Assembly: GCA_964036665.1 (NCBI GenBank)
Contig: OZ038532.1
Span: forward strand, 16,634,537 to 16,698,536
DNA: 64,000 bases
Direction: 5' to 3'
From: Gordius sp. MW1
Taxonomy: Eukaryota > Nematomorpha > Gordioida > Gordea > Gordiidae
The notes under the pieces are model-generated. The model was not told where the DNA came from. It saw only the letters and a list, made by a program, of their open reading frames with translations, and did no database searches. Shown here piece by piece: positions 11,101-24,060 of this stretch (positions are counted from its first letter, which is position 1; each line of letters opens with the position of its first letter). A program made the translations under genes and the position numbers.

Positions 11101-14100
11101 AATAATTTAATCTACATTTCAACCAATCTTAATAGTTGCAAATTAAATTTAACGTAAATTATCAACAATCTATTTGAAATAACATATCATTTTTATTCTT
11201 TAAAAATACTTTTTTTTGTACTTGGAAAATATCAAGAAATTCATTTAAGCCATATTATATTTAATATCAATGGAATATATATAATCTAGTTTTGTTTTAA
11301 CCTAAGATTCATCTATGTTTAATTATTTTAAAAGCATAATATTTTTACATGAATTTTTCAATCCTATTTATACTTGATAAAGGACGTGGGGCTTCGAGAA
11401 TTGGTGTGTTCTCTCCTTCAACAGCTTAAAAACATGGCTAGCATAAAAAAGGATGAACACGCGTTTGAATTGTGCACGACCTGTAATTCGCCAAACTTTG
11501 TAACCCACGAAAATTCCCAAAGCCAAAATATTCAAGATTCTCCCTCTACACTTTGTTATTGTCAAAATTCTTCCTATTATAGAACTAGCACGAACAACGC
11601 CGTCCTTAGTCATCCCGACCCCATTAAATCTCCACCACCTTCACCTGCTATTAATCAGGAATTTTATCAAGCTGTGGAACACCTTGAGTATGGGTTAATT
11701 TTAAAATAATTTGTTTATTTTTAAGGGCACAAATGAACTAAATAGCTCAATAAAGTATTTTTTGTCATTAGCAATGAGCTACCGAGTGATGTAAATGTGG
11801 AAATTTGTGAATCTCCGAACGTTTTGAACCGCGATTCACATACGATTGAAAATCAAAATGGACCCGTTGAAAGCGATTCTAAAATTCGTTTTTCCTTTCC
11901 CGAAATTGATGAAACACCCATTGCAACATCACCCAACACGTCACCACCCTTTTCAACCATTTTTCTGAGGGGTAGTGGACTTCGACACCTCTCCCTTGCC
12001 CAATGTAATCTCACAGCTAATGGCATATCAGAACTTGCCCCCTTCCTAGTAATGACTTCATCTTATTGCGATTCGTCATTTTGATCAAATTTTAGTAGTA
12101 TAAATAATGAATCTGGTTCAAAATCTAATATAGGCAAAATGTAATAAGTAATACATATTATCAATTAAATCACTAAATCTAACCCTAACCCTTGCCTATA
12201 TTACATTTAGCCTATATTACATGAAATTTACAAAATAAACGATAATAATATTACAAAATAAAAGATAATAATATTAGAAAACTTACCAAACGCGGAGGGT
12301 TATAACTGCGCATGCGCATAAGCAATTCTTGCCTGTATTACATTTTGATCATATTAGATTTTGAACAGAAGTGTAAATAATAATAATGCATCAATGTTTG
12401 GTGATGAATATGATTAATCATTGTTTATTTATATGTAAAGAATGAGTAGGAATGAATTCTGTTTTTGAGTAAAAATATCTAACACTCTAGATCTTGATTT
12501 ATAATGAGCTTTAGTTATTCTGTCATTTTTAACCACATTTAACTTTTAAATTTGAGTAAGTGTGAAAATAAATAAATCAATTCACTTATTTATCTAAAAT
12601 ACCTTATAATTGTTTTCTCAAAAACTATCCACATATTCATAGCTAATAGATTTATTAATTTTGAGTAAGCTTTAAATCAGTTGATCAATTATTATTGTAG
12701 ACTAAATGCCGCTTAACACATTAGTTTATTAAAATTTTTAGCAGCCGTCGATTTTAGTATTAAGAAGTTTAACACCTAAGGCAGAATTATTTCATTAGAT
12801 GAATGATAAAGTACCATTTTCTTTTTTGAATAGATTCATCCTTCTTGTGCTTTGAAAAACTTGTGTTTGGGAATGAATAACATAGAGGATCTAGGAATTT
12901 TGGACCTTAAGCCTTGTCTTTTAAATAACAGGTCGCTCCACAAACTCGATTTGAGGCAATGCAGATTAGGGGATGAAGGTAATTTATATAATATTTTAAT
13001 TAGTATAAAATAAATAAATGTTTAAAATAAATTATAAAAAGTTTTTTACTTTGTTTTTATTGCTTTTGTTACCTTATTCCGTTTTATAATTGCTCACTTA
13101 AAATTTTAGTAATTGATATGTTCACCTTTGGCGTACCTTTAAAAAGATGATTTGGGCGGGTAAGCTAGGCTTTGGCGTAAACTTTAGCTTTAATTTTGCA
13201 GCACGATCCGACTAACAGCTAAACTTTAAATTAAAGTTTCATAGCTTAATTTAATTTGAAAATAAAGCAATTTAAAATTCGGAGAATTATTGATAAAAAA
13301 CTGGTATATTAAAAAATAAACGAATTAAGACGGGTTGTTTTTGAGTTTTTCATATATAACAGTAAATGTTTCTTTGTAATAGTATGAACGGAAACTATTA
13401 GCTATATTAAATTATTAAGACTAAAATTAATTTCTTTTCTTAACCTTAATATTTTATATTTTCTTGTTTAGCTGCAATAGCTCTAGCTGAAGTGTTAGGC
13501 AACGAACCTCAAAGCTGTAGCCTGAAAACACTAGATTTGCGTCAAAATCCGCAAATAAAGTTTGCTGGAGTTTTAGCACTCGCACGTGCCTTAGAATTCA
13601 ACACAAACATGCAATATTTAATATTAGATGATGAATTAACAGCAACCCCCTCATCAAAATTAAATAAACCTGATATAGTATGATCAAATAGTAAAACTTT
13701 GTTATATTAGTCAAAATTTATGTTATTTTTGATTATAAAATATCTAGCAATTAATAATTGCCAAATGGAAATTATATCTTCTGTCACTTTTGTAACCACA
13801 TACCAGGGCTCTAACAATGATGTGATCGAAAACTCAAATGGCGATGATGGAATGAACACTAAGTCGGTTACTGCAGCTAAAAAAAGATTCTTTTTACCTT
13901 TGAAAGGTCATCGTTGGAAATCAGATAATTGGTTGGTAACTTTATTTTCGCCCACCTCAAATACCCCTGCGCAATCCCCTAATGATATAGATACGGGTAA
14001 GATTTTTCATATTGCAATTTTTGAAAATATTTATTTTGTTTATATTGTCATTTTCTAAGATAAAACCGGAAAAAATTTCATTGGACATTTAGGCGTAAAT

Positions 14101-14669
14101 AAGGAAGCGTGGGAACCCAGTCCTATCGACGTAACCTCACCCTCTGATAAAATAAATGGCGAAGCTACTAAAATTTGCGAAAAGGTAAAGTATTATATTG
14201 CGTGCTAATGGCCAAATTATATTTGAAATGGTTACTGATAGCTATATTTACTATACGTCAATTTCGCATCAATTTCATTAGAAAAAATATATTTTGAATT
14301 AATAATTTTTTTAAGTCACAAGACTATAATCGAGGTTCAAACATTATAGGAAAAAGTTTATATATTTGTTTCTTAATAAAAATTAAAATATTTAAATAAA
14401 AATTTGTATGTTTTTTTTCAAATGTAATAAATTTTAAAATATTTATTTTCTTATACTTCAATTATATAAATGTCTTCATGAGATCATAATATAATCCTTA
14501 TTAGCCTGGCGATTCATTGCAGATTACATGTGACACGCCTAAACAAATGAACCTAAATAATTCAAAACATTCCCTGACACTCGATCACACAACTACTGAC
14601 ATTCCTACCTACCTCGCGAAATATAAAGAACACATTGAATCTCTTTGTCAAAAAAATCGCCAAACCTAA
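5140..14669 (+). CDS. PPP1R37: Protein phosphatase 1 regulatory subunit 37-like leucine-rich-repeat protein
   Basis: Thirteen exons are recognised: 5140-5260, 5300-5397, 9079-9179, 9281-9400, 9960-10110, 10253-10398, 11383-11693, 11772-12048, 12834-12978, 13472-13677, about 13711-13996, 14093-14184 and 14523-14669 (TAA). They give about 733 residues (human about 690). ATG 5140 is the first Met after an in-frame stop at 5104. The N-terminus has RRVKF, an RVxF docking motif for PP1, then FIEPLNPWKD typical of the family. Leucine-rich repeats follow (EYYESATHLVLRQN, LASLDLSDCHLSGRPF, LHLRNLYLRSNHLTARD, LKTLDLRQNPQIKFAG). The family inhibits PP1. Exon 2 ends in phase 0 while the exon at 9079 needs one base, so a small exon of about 17 codons between 5397 and 9079 is not identified. 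The junction near 13678-13710 is uncertain. A Ser/Thr/Asn-rich stretch at 11.4-11.9 kb splits the repeats. Confidence 0.9.
6505..7180 (+). repeat. Array of three tRNA-boxed SINE-like units
   Basis: Three units follow each other, each with a tRNA B-box-like sequence (GAGTTCAATATC at about 6600, TGTTCAATCCC at about 6840, GGTTCGAATCCC at about 7108). Each then has an A/T-rich run and the shared tail TTGTTCTTGTTAATACCATT. The first is preceded by the head TTGCTATGCTATTTATGGGC and TTTTTTGTTGTCCGTCCG. The mirrored array at 36.8-37.7 kb is the same family. These lie in a PPP1R37 intron. They cannot fold as complete tRNAs, so they read as SINEs rather than tRNA genes. Confidence 0.7.
7182..7439. mobile_element. 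Near-perfect palindromic Penelope-like repeat
   Basis: The first 80 bases are repeated inverted at the end (AAATGTCATTGTATAAATAC at 7182; inverse ending 7439). Each arm holds AGGTAGAGGGAAATGGAACG and GAAATATTGCG next to CCATCTTCAGG (inverse CCTGAAGATGG). It is the same family as 4380-4900 and 27296-27432. The arms are almost identical, so the structure is young or kept alike by gene conversion. It sits directly after the SINE array, in a PPP1R37 intron. Confidence 0.75.
7625..7702. repeat. Polypyrimidine tract (C/T only, about 75 nt)
   Basis: A run of CCCCTT and CCCCTCC variants with almost no purine. Such mirror-like homopurine/homopyrimidine tracts can form triplex DNA; no function is evident. 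It lies in the intron of PPP1R37. Confidence 0.8.
7745..7890. mobile_element. Degenerate copy of the GGGCGTAGCCAG hAT-type miniature
   Basis: It contains the family interior ACAATAATGATTTAGGGATG, GGCAAAATGA and the right-hand GGGGCAGCCGCCCC block followed by CCCCTTGGCTA. The outer terminal repeats are eroded. It resembles the intact copy 250 bases downstream. Confidence 0.55.
8140..8307. mobile_element. Intact hAT-type miniature element, 168 bp
   Basis: Perfect 15-bp terminal repeats CATGGGCGTAGCCAG / CTGGCTACGCCCATG are flanked on both sides by CAGCGATT (8132-8139 and 8308-8315), an exact 8-bp target duplication. The interior has GGGGCGACTGCCCCCC and CTAAATCATTATTGCCC. It has no coding capacity, so it depends on a transposase elsewhere. 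This copy defines the family seen in pieces at 1.6, 2.0, 7.7 and 27.7 kb. Confidence 0.92.
10780..11035 (+). mobile_element. Possible fragment of an LTR end (fossil)
   Basis: A stretch with a late AATAAA-like signal is followed at about 11009 by TTTTGGTGACCCAAC, which resembles the junction of an LTR with its primer-binding region in Ty3/Gypsy or Bel elements. Only this junction supports it, no partner is visible and the element would be an old fragment in a PPP1R37 intron. Confidence 0.25.
12114..12372. mobile_element. Miniature inverted-repeat element, about 255 bp
   Basis: The left end TTCAAAATCTAATAT followed by CAAAATGTAATA is mirrored at the right (TATTACATTTTGATC, ATATTAGATTTTGAA). 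A short internal CTAACCCTAACCC is incidental. No clear target duplication was found, so the superfamily is open. It lies in the PPP1R37 intron after the exon ending at 12048. Confidence 0.65.
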
Positions 14670-16043
14670 CGCGGCATTACACCACATACTTTATTTTTTT
14701 TATATTGTTTTACACACAATTAATAATATAAAACGTTATATAAAGCAAAAGCTTGCTTTAATCGAAGTTTTAAAATAATGTCTGAATTCTTCCATTTGCT
14801 TCCTACTTCAATAATATGTATTTGTATGGTTGTCAAAAACATTCATAAATTTTGCAGCTTTTTGTTAAATATATTAAATTAATTCGTTAAATATTCTCCA
14901 TTCCTCTACTCCATTAAGACTTATTACAAGCATTTCCTTTTCCTCATCCTGATTTGCAGATTATATCTTATATTTATATAATCTAAAATTGTCAATCCAT
15001 TTATATGAATATTGTTGTATAAAACGGTGGAACCCACCGTTTTTATACAACAATATTTATATCTTATATGCTTGGTTTTTAATCTGCGCTGCTGCAATTG
15101 ATTTTTTATAGAAGGGTTATTAGGATTTGATTCTATTTGGCAATTGAAATAATTAATTATGTTTTTGCACAATTTAAAAAAGCATATTAGATATAGCTTG
15201 CATATAAGTTGCTCTTTGATTTGAGTTTATATATTATTTCAACACGTTATATATCTCAATAATAAAAATAAAGGGCAATACGTGTGTGAAGGCCGCAAAG
15301 GTCTGAGATCTTTTTCTATGCCACAATTTTCTATAAAAATAGACGTGAGCTTTACATGAAAAAATTGCTACACCCATAGAACTTTGCGTTTCCGTGATTT
15401 AATCCGCTGCGTCTAATTCTCGTATTATAGTGCCCAGGTGCGATATAGTAGCATAATTAACTATTTTTGAGCTCGCGACATTACATTTTATGGTATAATA
15501 GCAATGAATGTGTCGCATTTTAGGCATTAACATTACCATTTGAGGGGAGCCTTAATTTTCTGTTTTCATTGGAAGAAAGTTTGAAAAATTGCATCAAATG
15601 TTTGTCAAAAGTTAGGGTGAGTAGGCCCATGGAAAAGCACAGTGTTTTAGTGGTAAAAATTTTCAGAAATAGTCATTTTCGGAGAAACATAATATGGAAA
15701 CTGTAATGTATGCAAATACTAATATCGTGGCAACATTGCCTTAAAATTGGGCACCTTCAACCTCGTATATCTAAAAAACTAGTAATTGTAAAAAAAAACT
15801 TAAAACAGATTATTTTCAGCGCAAAATTCTCTATCAGAATTATTGGTCGGATTGCGGGATGTGATCACAAAGTCAAAATTTGTAGAGCTGTGTAATTGGT
15901 CAATCAAAATATGTGACACTCCTATGTAATAGAGGCGTGAGAATTTATAAACACAAGAAAATTATGTAAATGTTAAGCAGAAATTTCAAATAAGAGGACT
16001 TTTCAATTAAATGTTTAAGCTGGAAAATTATAAATTTATAATT
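14670..16043. other. Intergenic stretch downstream of PPP1R37
   Basis: No conserved coding sequence is seen. At 15006-15060 a near-perfect hairpin (AATATTGTTGTATAAAACGG and its inverse) is a minimal piece of the Penelope-like palindrome family. The rest is AT-rich and unrecognised. Confidence 0.6.
15006..15060. repeat. Short palindrome of the Penelope-like family
   Basis: ATATTGTTGTATAAAACGGT is followed within ten bases by its inverse ACCGTTTTTATACAACAATA. The same edge sequence borders the palindrome at 27296-27432. Confidence 0.75.
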
Positions 16044-16802
16044 AACGAGAATTGAGGGCGTTAATGTTCTCTTCTATATTTATTTCTTCAAAGCAATAAT
16101 GTCATAATTTCAATATCTTTCAACAACAATTTTATAATGAATCTACATATCGACTCTTCAGAACCCAATAATAATAATATCCTTACAATCATGATATTGC
16201 GATTTTAACATTGACATTTATATATATTATGAATCATAAAAATCGTATGTATAAAGGGGGGGGGGGGGGAATCTTGCAGCAGGCGTCCGTAAATTATAAA
16301 GTTTTGTACGACGCAAAGGGGAAGGGGGAATCTTTCGATTAGATATATAAAATAATTAACTTAATTAAAAATATTTTTACTTCTCTAAAGGTTAACAAAA
16401 ATATTACTATTATGATTAATACTAATAAAGCAAAATACATTAATTAATTAATTTATTTTTTTTTTTTTACCTGAAATGTAGTATATATAATTTTTCTTCT
16501 GACACCAAATAACGAGAATTGAGGGCGTTAATGTTCTCTTCTATATTTATTTCTTCAAAGCAATAATGTCATAATTTCAATATCTTTCAACAACAATTTT
16601 ATAATGAATCTACATATCGACTCTTCAGAACCCAATAATAATAATATCCTTACAATCATGATATTGCGATTTTAACATTGACATTTATATATATTATGAA
16701 TCATAAAAATCGTATGTATAAAGGGGGGGGGGGAATCTTGCAGCAGGCGTCCGTAAATTATAAAGTTTTGTACGACGCAAAGGGGAAGGGGGAATCTTTC
16801 GA
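16044..16802 (-). mobile_element. LTR-related direct repeat pair (fossil)
   Basis: A block of about 295 bases at 16044-16338 is repeated almost identically at 16511-16802, differing mainly in the length of a G run, with about 170 bases between. The inverse of part of it (TATACATACGATTTTTATG, ATCGCAATATCATGAT) recurs at about 36640-36720, directly after the Gypsy integrase fossil. The pair therefore looks like LTR-derived sequence of that family, duplicated in tandem, lying opposite to the 36.6 kb copy. No internal genes are present; the high similarity of the two blocks suggests a recent duplication. Confidence 0.55.
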
Positions 16803-16879
16803 CAAGCTCATTCATGACAATAATTTTGAAGATCAAATTATCTGTACATCCTTTTACTTATAATTGTTGTTTATAGATG

Positions 16880-17105
16880 TTGTGAGGTAATGAATAAAGG
16901 AAATGGGACTTAATATTTCGGCTGCCGAAGCCCATCTTTAAGCTAGATTATAAATTGATATTGTTTTATCTATTAACTTCTTTTCCATTTAACCCTGCGT
17001 TAAGTTTACATCATTTTTGTGTGATCATATGTCCACTTTTTTATTTCCTCAAGATGGATTATTGCAGCGCAGAATATCGAGCCCCATTTCCCTCTATTAC
17101 TACTT
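16880..17105. mobile_element. Divergent palindromic Penelope-like repeat
   Basis: AGTAATAGAGGGAAATGGGG (inverse strand) at the right end faces AATAAAGGAAATGGGAC at the left. The left arm holds, read inversely, GATGGGCTTCGGCAGCCGAAATATT, a GGCT/AGCC stem-loop before GAAA as in the 4.4-kb copy; the right arm has CAAGATGGATT and AATATCGAG. The arms are only partly similar, so this is an older copy. Confidence 0.5.
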
Positions 17106-17796
17106 ATAAGCAACAATTATAATTAATTATTTTTTCACAAATTATATTTGAAAAGCCATCTTTAACGTTAAAAATAAATTAATTTAATTTGTAGGAGGTT
17201 AATATGACGCAGACTTTTACTAGTGCCTTTTATCTCGTGAATTTTTAGGTTTATTGCGTAAAACTTATATAGAGTTTCAATTATAATTTTTGTTAAGTTA
17301 TTAAAATATTCATCTCTACACTTATTGCCTTTTTTATAATACAGTAAAATATGTCCGTGATTTTTACCAGTAAAACTAAGAAAGGATGTAAACATAAAAC
17401 TTATTTCAGCAGATTGTACCAAGCCCAAAATCGCCCTCCCCCCCCCCCGCCTCACCCAATATTAAAATTTAGGACCCCAAGCTCTTGACCATCCAAACCA
17501 AGCAGAATCCTTTTTCTTAATTAAATTTACATTTGTTTTTGGCAAATATTTATGTAATTTGTTTTGGGTTCTTATGTACCTTAAAACAAGTCGATCATAA
17601 AACCAATGCGCACTTAAATTCTAGATGCTATACTATTATTATACAAAATGCCGTTAGTCTATCCCAAGACCACGACTGCTATACAGTTTTAATATAATTA
17701 TCCCTAGCAAATCAGATATAAAAAAACAAAATGTTATATTCTTATTGAGAGTCCTGACTAAGCTTAAAATTTTATAGTCAAAGCACCAATACACCT

Positions 17797-19674
17797 ATCG
17801 TATCCCTTGATACGTGGATTCCCCATTTCCCCCAACCCCTCGTAAAACAGTGTATCTCATTCGATTAATTACAACATTTATTGTTAGATTTCTTAACAAT
17901 GTCGGATCTTTTGATCTTATACGACTGAGTAACCCCTTTTCCTGTAACCTTCAGTTCATAGTAATACTTTTACTTTCTATTTAATTTCAATACGTATGTT
18001 ACTTTTTCTTTCCCCCATGCCCCCTGACACAAAAGGTTAATTGATTGTAACATCTGTGTACTGAATATATACATAGAACTTTATTCCTTTACATTTAATT
18101 TCTAGTACGCGTACGTTACCCCCTCCCCCCGACGCGCTTATACTTATTTATTTCTCCCCATATTTGATTGTTTAGCAACATGAACACGCATCAGTAATTT
18201 TAATATACGCGTGTGATCGCATTGATAATATTGATATCATGAATATATTCTTGGAGATAAATTAAATATATAAAGGACCTAAAGAAAGAATTAAATGTGA
18301 GTCCCCCTTTTGGGGGGGGGGAGGTTTATCCCTTTACGGCCCAATATAGTTTATCCTTTTACGGCCCGATATATCCCTCTATCTTTCCTTTCAATTCGCC
18401 CAATTATTTATTCCTATACATCATATCTTAAATCCCATCCTGAACACATACAAAGAGTTCATTATTCTGTTAGGAGGATGATGCAATCTTTATATTTTGT
18501 TCATTCCAATTCTTAATTTCCAATTCTAAAACAAGATGATGAACTCTTTGTATTTGTTCAGGATGGGATTTAAGATATGAAGTATAGGAATAAATAATTG
18601 GGCGAATTGAAAGGAAAGATAGAGGGATATATCGGGCCGTAAAAGGATAAACTATATTGGGCCGTAAAGGGATAAACCTCCCCCCCCCCCCAAAAGGGGG
18701 ACTCACATTTAATTCTTTCTTTAGGTCCTTTATGTATATTTATTTATCTCCAAGAATATATTAATGATATCAATATTATCAATGCGATCACACGCGTATA
18801 TTAAAATTAATGATGCGTGCATAGACCACATAGACTGCTCATGTCATATATTCCATATGGCAAATTGTGTGTGAAATTTGCCGCCATTTTGATGAACAAT
18901 ACCGTCCTATATCACATAATGGCGTTTTGCGCTCTGCCGTCTTTTTCGAACAGGGGAGGTAAAGAAAAAAGGTTTTGATTCCATAAATAAGTAAGATATT
19001 ACTTAAGATGTGATATTTTTAAAAAATTTATTATTGACACATTTCATAAAAATTAAAAATGTAAAAACTGTAATGTTATTAAAATTTTTTAAAAATATCA
19101 TATATTTAATAATATCTTACTTATTTATGGAATCAAAACCTTTTTTCTTTACCTCCCCTGTTCGAAAAAGACGGCAGAGGCAAAACGCCATTATGTGATA
19201 TAGGACGGTATTGTTCATCAAAATGGCGGAAAAAACACACACATTTTATACCGTGATGAGCAGTCTATGTAGTCTATGGATGCGTGTTCATGTTCCTAAA
19301 CAATCAAATATGGGGAGAAATAAATAAGTATAAGCGCGTCGGGGGGAGGGGGGTAACATACGCGTACTAGAAATTAAATGTAAAGGAATAAAGTTCTATG
19401 TATATATTCAGTACACAGATGTTACAATCAATTAACCTTTTGTGTCAGGGGGCATGGGGGGAAGAAAAAGTAACATACGTATTGAAATTAAATAGAAAGT
19501 AAAAGTATTACTATGAACTTAAGGTTACAGGAAAAGGGGTTACTCAGTCGTTTAAGATCAAAAGATCCGACAATGTTAAGAAATCTAACAATAAATGTTG
19601 TATTAAGCGAATAAGATACACTGTTTTACGAGGGGTTGGGGGAAATGGGGAATCCACGTATCAAGGGATACGAT
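17797..19674. repeat. Large fold-back (inverted repeat) with arms of about 670-680 bp
   Basis: The left arm begins ATCGTATCCCTTGATACGTG and the right arm ends with its exact inverse at 19674. Similarity continues inward through GGGGGGAGGTTTATCCC and the segment ATCCCATCCTGAAC to a loop of roughly 60 bases near 18472-18530. The right arm is interrupted by a separate element at 18820-19278. No coding sequence is present. After 19674 the first 15 bases of the left arm occur once more (19675-19689). The structure could be a fold-back transposon or two copies of one repeat inserted head to head. Confidence 0.9.
18820..19278. mobile_element. hAT-type element with long inverted repeats, nested in the fold-back
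   Basis: The ends are CATAGACCACATAGACTGCT and the inverse of CATAGACTACATAGACTGCT. The flanks GATGCGTG (18812-18819) and GATGCGTG (19279-19286) are an exact 8-bp duplication, and the uninterrupted version of the site survives in the other arm near 18196-18203. The terminal repeats run for about 190 bases (shared CCTCCCCTGTTCGAAAAAGA), leaving a short centre. No transposase is encoded. Confidence 0.92.
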
Positions 19675-19809
19675 ATCGTATCCCTTGATAACATCCTTAC
19701 AATTTTTTGTAAACCACTATTTTTCAGCTACAATATAGCTGTTTCTTACATCTTGTCGTTTTTATAAATTTATTTATATGTGTGGTTTACGTGTATACCA
19801 CGTTACCAT

Positions 19810-20448
19810 TTGTTAGTATACCACGTTTTAATGTCCGCGGTATACTTTGATCTAACGTAGATTTATTTTATTAATATTAATGTAAAAGGGTTAAAGAACG
19901 GTTCAGCAATCCTTATAATTAAAAAAAAAGAAAATGGTCAAAGGAAGGCACTTTTACCGCGGGTTAACCCAGACGCGGAAGTGGCTAAGTTTCTTTGACG
20001 CTCTCTTATTTTAATTACTTTTTATCTTTATTTTTAACTCAGCCACATCTGGTACTTTTTTTTGCAGCCCCGTGTGAAGATTTCCCGTACATCGCTCGTA
20101 GCCCACCACCCTGGGAAGATTCAACAGCTTTAAAAGCGCGATATCACATCAGTATTTCAGTCCTTGTAAATTAGTCCTTGTAAATTAATTCTTGTAAATT
20201 TTCCTCAATATTTGTACTTGTCCTAAACCTTTGTAATTATCTCCAACCCCTACGTTTACCACCATTTATTGTAATTTTCCCTTAGCCAAACATTTTAATT
20301 GTAAATCTCTCTTTTATTGTTGTACATAAGTACTCGCATAAATTATTAGGTCTGTAGTTAGTTGTTGGCGTTAATAAAGTTAATTCGAGTTTTCTTGGTA
20401 AAATCTTTTTACTTACATCGCTACCTCGCCTTCCGCCAGCCATTACAT
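19810..20448 (+). mobile_element. Possible solo LTR (fossil)
   Basis: It is bounded by TGTTAGTATACC and CCATTACA, the TG...CA form of LTRs. It has an AATAAA at about 20372 near the 3' end, followed by GTTAATTCGAGTTTTC, as in R/U5 junctions. The sequence GTATACCACGTTACCAT lies just outside both ends (about 19795 and 20451). No internal genes are joined to it. The family is not determined. Confidence 0.35.
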
Positions 20449-20778
20449 TGTATACCACGTTACCATAATATGTATTATTTAGGAACATAATTTTACTGGA
20501 CTAACATTTTTGCTTACATAATTTAACCAGCTAATGCATAGGTTCTCTCCATCTAAATAAGGGCTGGGACCCCTACAGAGCCCGTAAATGTAGTTTTATT
20601 TCTAAAACTTAATATTAAATCTTGACCCATTATTTGATTTTTGAATTTAGCACACGCCTTACAAAATGCATTGTTTAGGTAAATGGTAGGATAAAATGAC
20701 GAGTAGGATGAATTTTGGATATTTTGAGACGAGTAAGCTTTCGACAAGCTGATTATTTAAAATCTTTATAACAAATAT

Positions 20779-22263
<1,485 letters not shown>

Positions 22264-22318
22264 TTAATATATCTATACTTTTATATTTGTGTATTTTAAT
22301 ACATTTATTACTACCCCA

Positions 22319-22324
22319 AATAAA
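22319..22324 (+). terminator. Polyadenylation signal of PSMD14
   Basis: AATAAA, 56 nt after the PSMD14 stop codon, in an AT-rich 3' flank. Confidence 0.7.
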
Positions 22325-22525
22325 AAGCTGTTTGAATAACTTATTTTATTATAATTTTGGTATAACATTTATATTAAAAATGTCAAAATAATGTTATTCT
22401 ATTGTATGAAATTTTATCGGATTAATGCTACTAAATACCAAAAGAATTTGCTTCGATTTAACGAAAGTTAAAAATTAAAATCTTGATGAATCTTGCAAAT
22501 TAGCCACGAGTCACACAGTAGGCTC

Positions 22526-22910
22526 CAGAGGTCAGATTTGTTAGAGTTTTTCTACCCAAACTCGGTTCGATTTTTAAATTGATCTTCACGCCCGAACCCT
22601 TCTATGTGTTCGCCCGGCCATGCTCGAATTATAAAAACTGCTCGGCCCGAAATGGTGTGTTTTAAAATTTTTAAGCGCTAATATCGTTATACTTTTTAAA
22701 AAAATTTATCGTAATTTCGGATTTTTTTTTGATAAAAACTAGAAAGTGACAAATTTTACACAAAACAATATAGTACATAATTTTAAAAACAACATTGAGC
22801 CCGAATCTTGTTATGGCCCCCGCCCGGGCTCGCCCGGAAGTCAAAATTTACGACAGTTACCCGGCCCGTGAGCCGGGCGGGTCGGACACGGGCAGGGTTT
22901 CTGATCTCTG
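22526..22910. mobile_element. hAT-type non-autonomous element with GC-rich ends
   Basis: The ends are CAGAGGTCAGATTTG and, inverted, CAGAGATCAGAAACC. The flanks GTAGGCTC and ATAGTCTC agree at 6 of 8. The interior has alternating CCCG-rich and AT-rich parts (CTGCTCGGCCCGAAATGGTG). It is the same family as the better preserved copy at 25338-25745. It has no coding capacity. Confidence 0.8.
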
Positions 22911-23763
22911 ATAGTCTCCCATGCTGGCCGAGCCTCTATTCGGTTTTATTTCTAGCTGGCTTAAAGTGTGTATTAATAGGCGATTTAGCTCTTACGAATT
23001 TCTAATCGATTTGCCAAATCAAATCTATATTTTAGTAACTGTTATAAAAGTACATAATATGTTACATCACGCAAATCTCGGCTAAATTGCAGAGTAGAGT
23101 AAAGCTTAGGCGTGTTAAGTCGTTGCTATGTTTTAACGTGTATTTGCTTTATTTGTTTCAAAATCACGTATTACACACCCTCAAAGCTCATTTGAAAGCG
23201 TTATAAAAATTAATTTATTCCTTCAGATCATTGATATTAAAGTATAATATAGTTTCTGCATCTTTGGAAGAAATTATCGCTAAAGTTTATATTATTTAAA
23301 CTCAAGTATCTATATATTTTGTAAAAACTAACTTTATTTAGGTTAATTGGTATTAAAGAGAAATCTTCTTTATCAAAATGACGCGTTTTTTAATTTAAAA
23401 AATATAAGAATTCCCAAAATATTAATTTTCTTTAGTGTAATTTAACAAGCAACCCTTTGGTTTTTGAGCTATTTTTTCTAGTAGTCAACACATTTTTAGC
23501 AAAGGGGGTCAAGGCTAAGTTTATTAATGGCCAGGACTAAAAATTTCAAAGTTTGATTACACTCGAGCTGCAAACTTTTCCAAAATAATCGAAATAAAGG
23601 GTAGTCAAGCGTCTAACGGGCGTTCGTGATGACGCGCGAAGCGAATTTTTGGGCTAATTTATCAAAGTCTTCATTCTTTTTCTTAATATCTATATTCATC
23701 GTGAAATTTATCATATATCATTGGTATTGCACGAATATTATTGATAAGATCGTAATTATTCTA

Positions 23764-24060
23764 TCTATATATATAAAAATCTAAGTCCCGTTTTTTTGTA
23801 CGCTAATAACTTTTAGAGTTCTCAACCGATTGCCACCAAACTTGGCCAGATTATTGCCTTAGCATTGTAGATGTATTAATAAATATTTTATATCGCTCTT
23901 CAATAAATATTATGGATATTTATTTGCATTAGCATTAGGACCTTTCACATTATAAATTATTTCATATATGACCTTATTTTAAATAAGTCTTATTAATAGG
24001 TTATACTTATTTAACCACTTAAGGACTGAGTCAAAGCAACGCTTGACCGGGCACAGCTAG
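23764..24060 (+). mobile_element. Complete non-autonomous Helitron, 297 bp
   Basis: It begins TCTATATATATAAAAATC after an A and ends CACAGCTAG before a T, matching Helitron insertion between A and T. A small hairpin AAGCAACGCTT lies 12 bases before the terminal CTAG, the family's 3' signature. The 5' part reads TTTTTGTACGCTAATAAC, common in animal Helitrons. There is no Rep/helicase, so it must be mobilised from elsewhere. Confidence 0.85.

Noticed and set aside
12181-12195. Telomere-like CTAACCCTAACCC
   Set aside because: Only two units, inside a miniature transposon; not a telomeric tract.
18310-18706. Facing open frames with identical peptide (FIPLRPNIVYPFTARY)
   Set aside because: They are the two arms of the fold-back repeat; the peptide has no family and the frames break in the loop.
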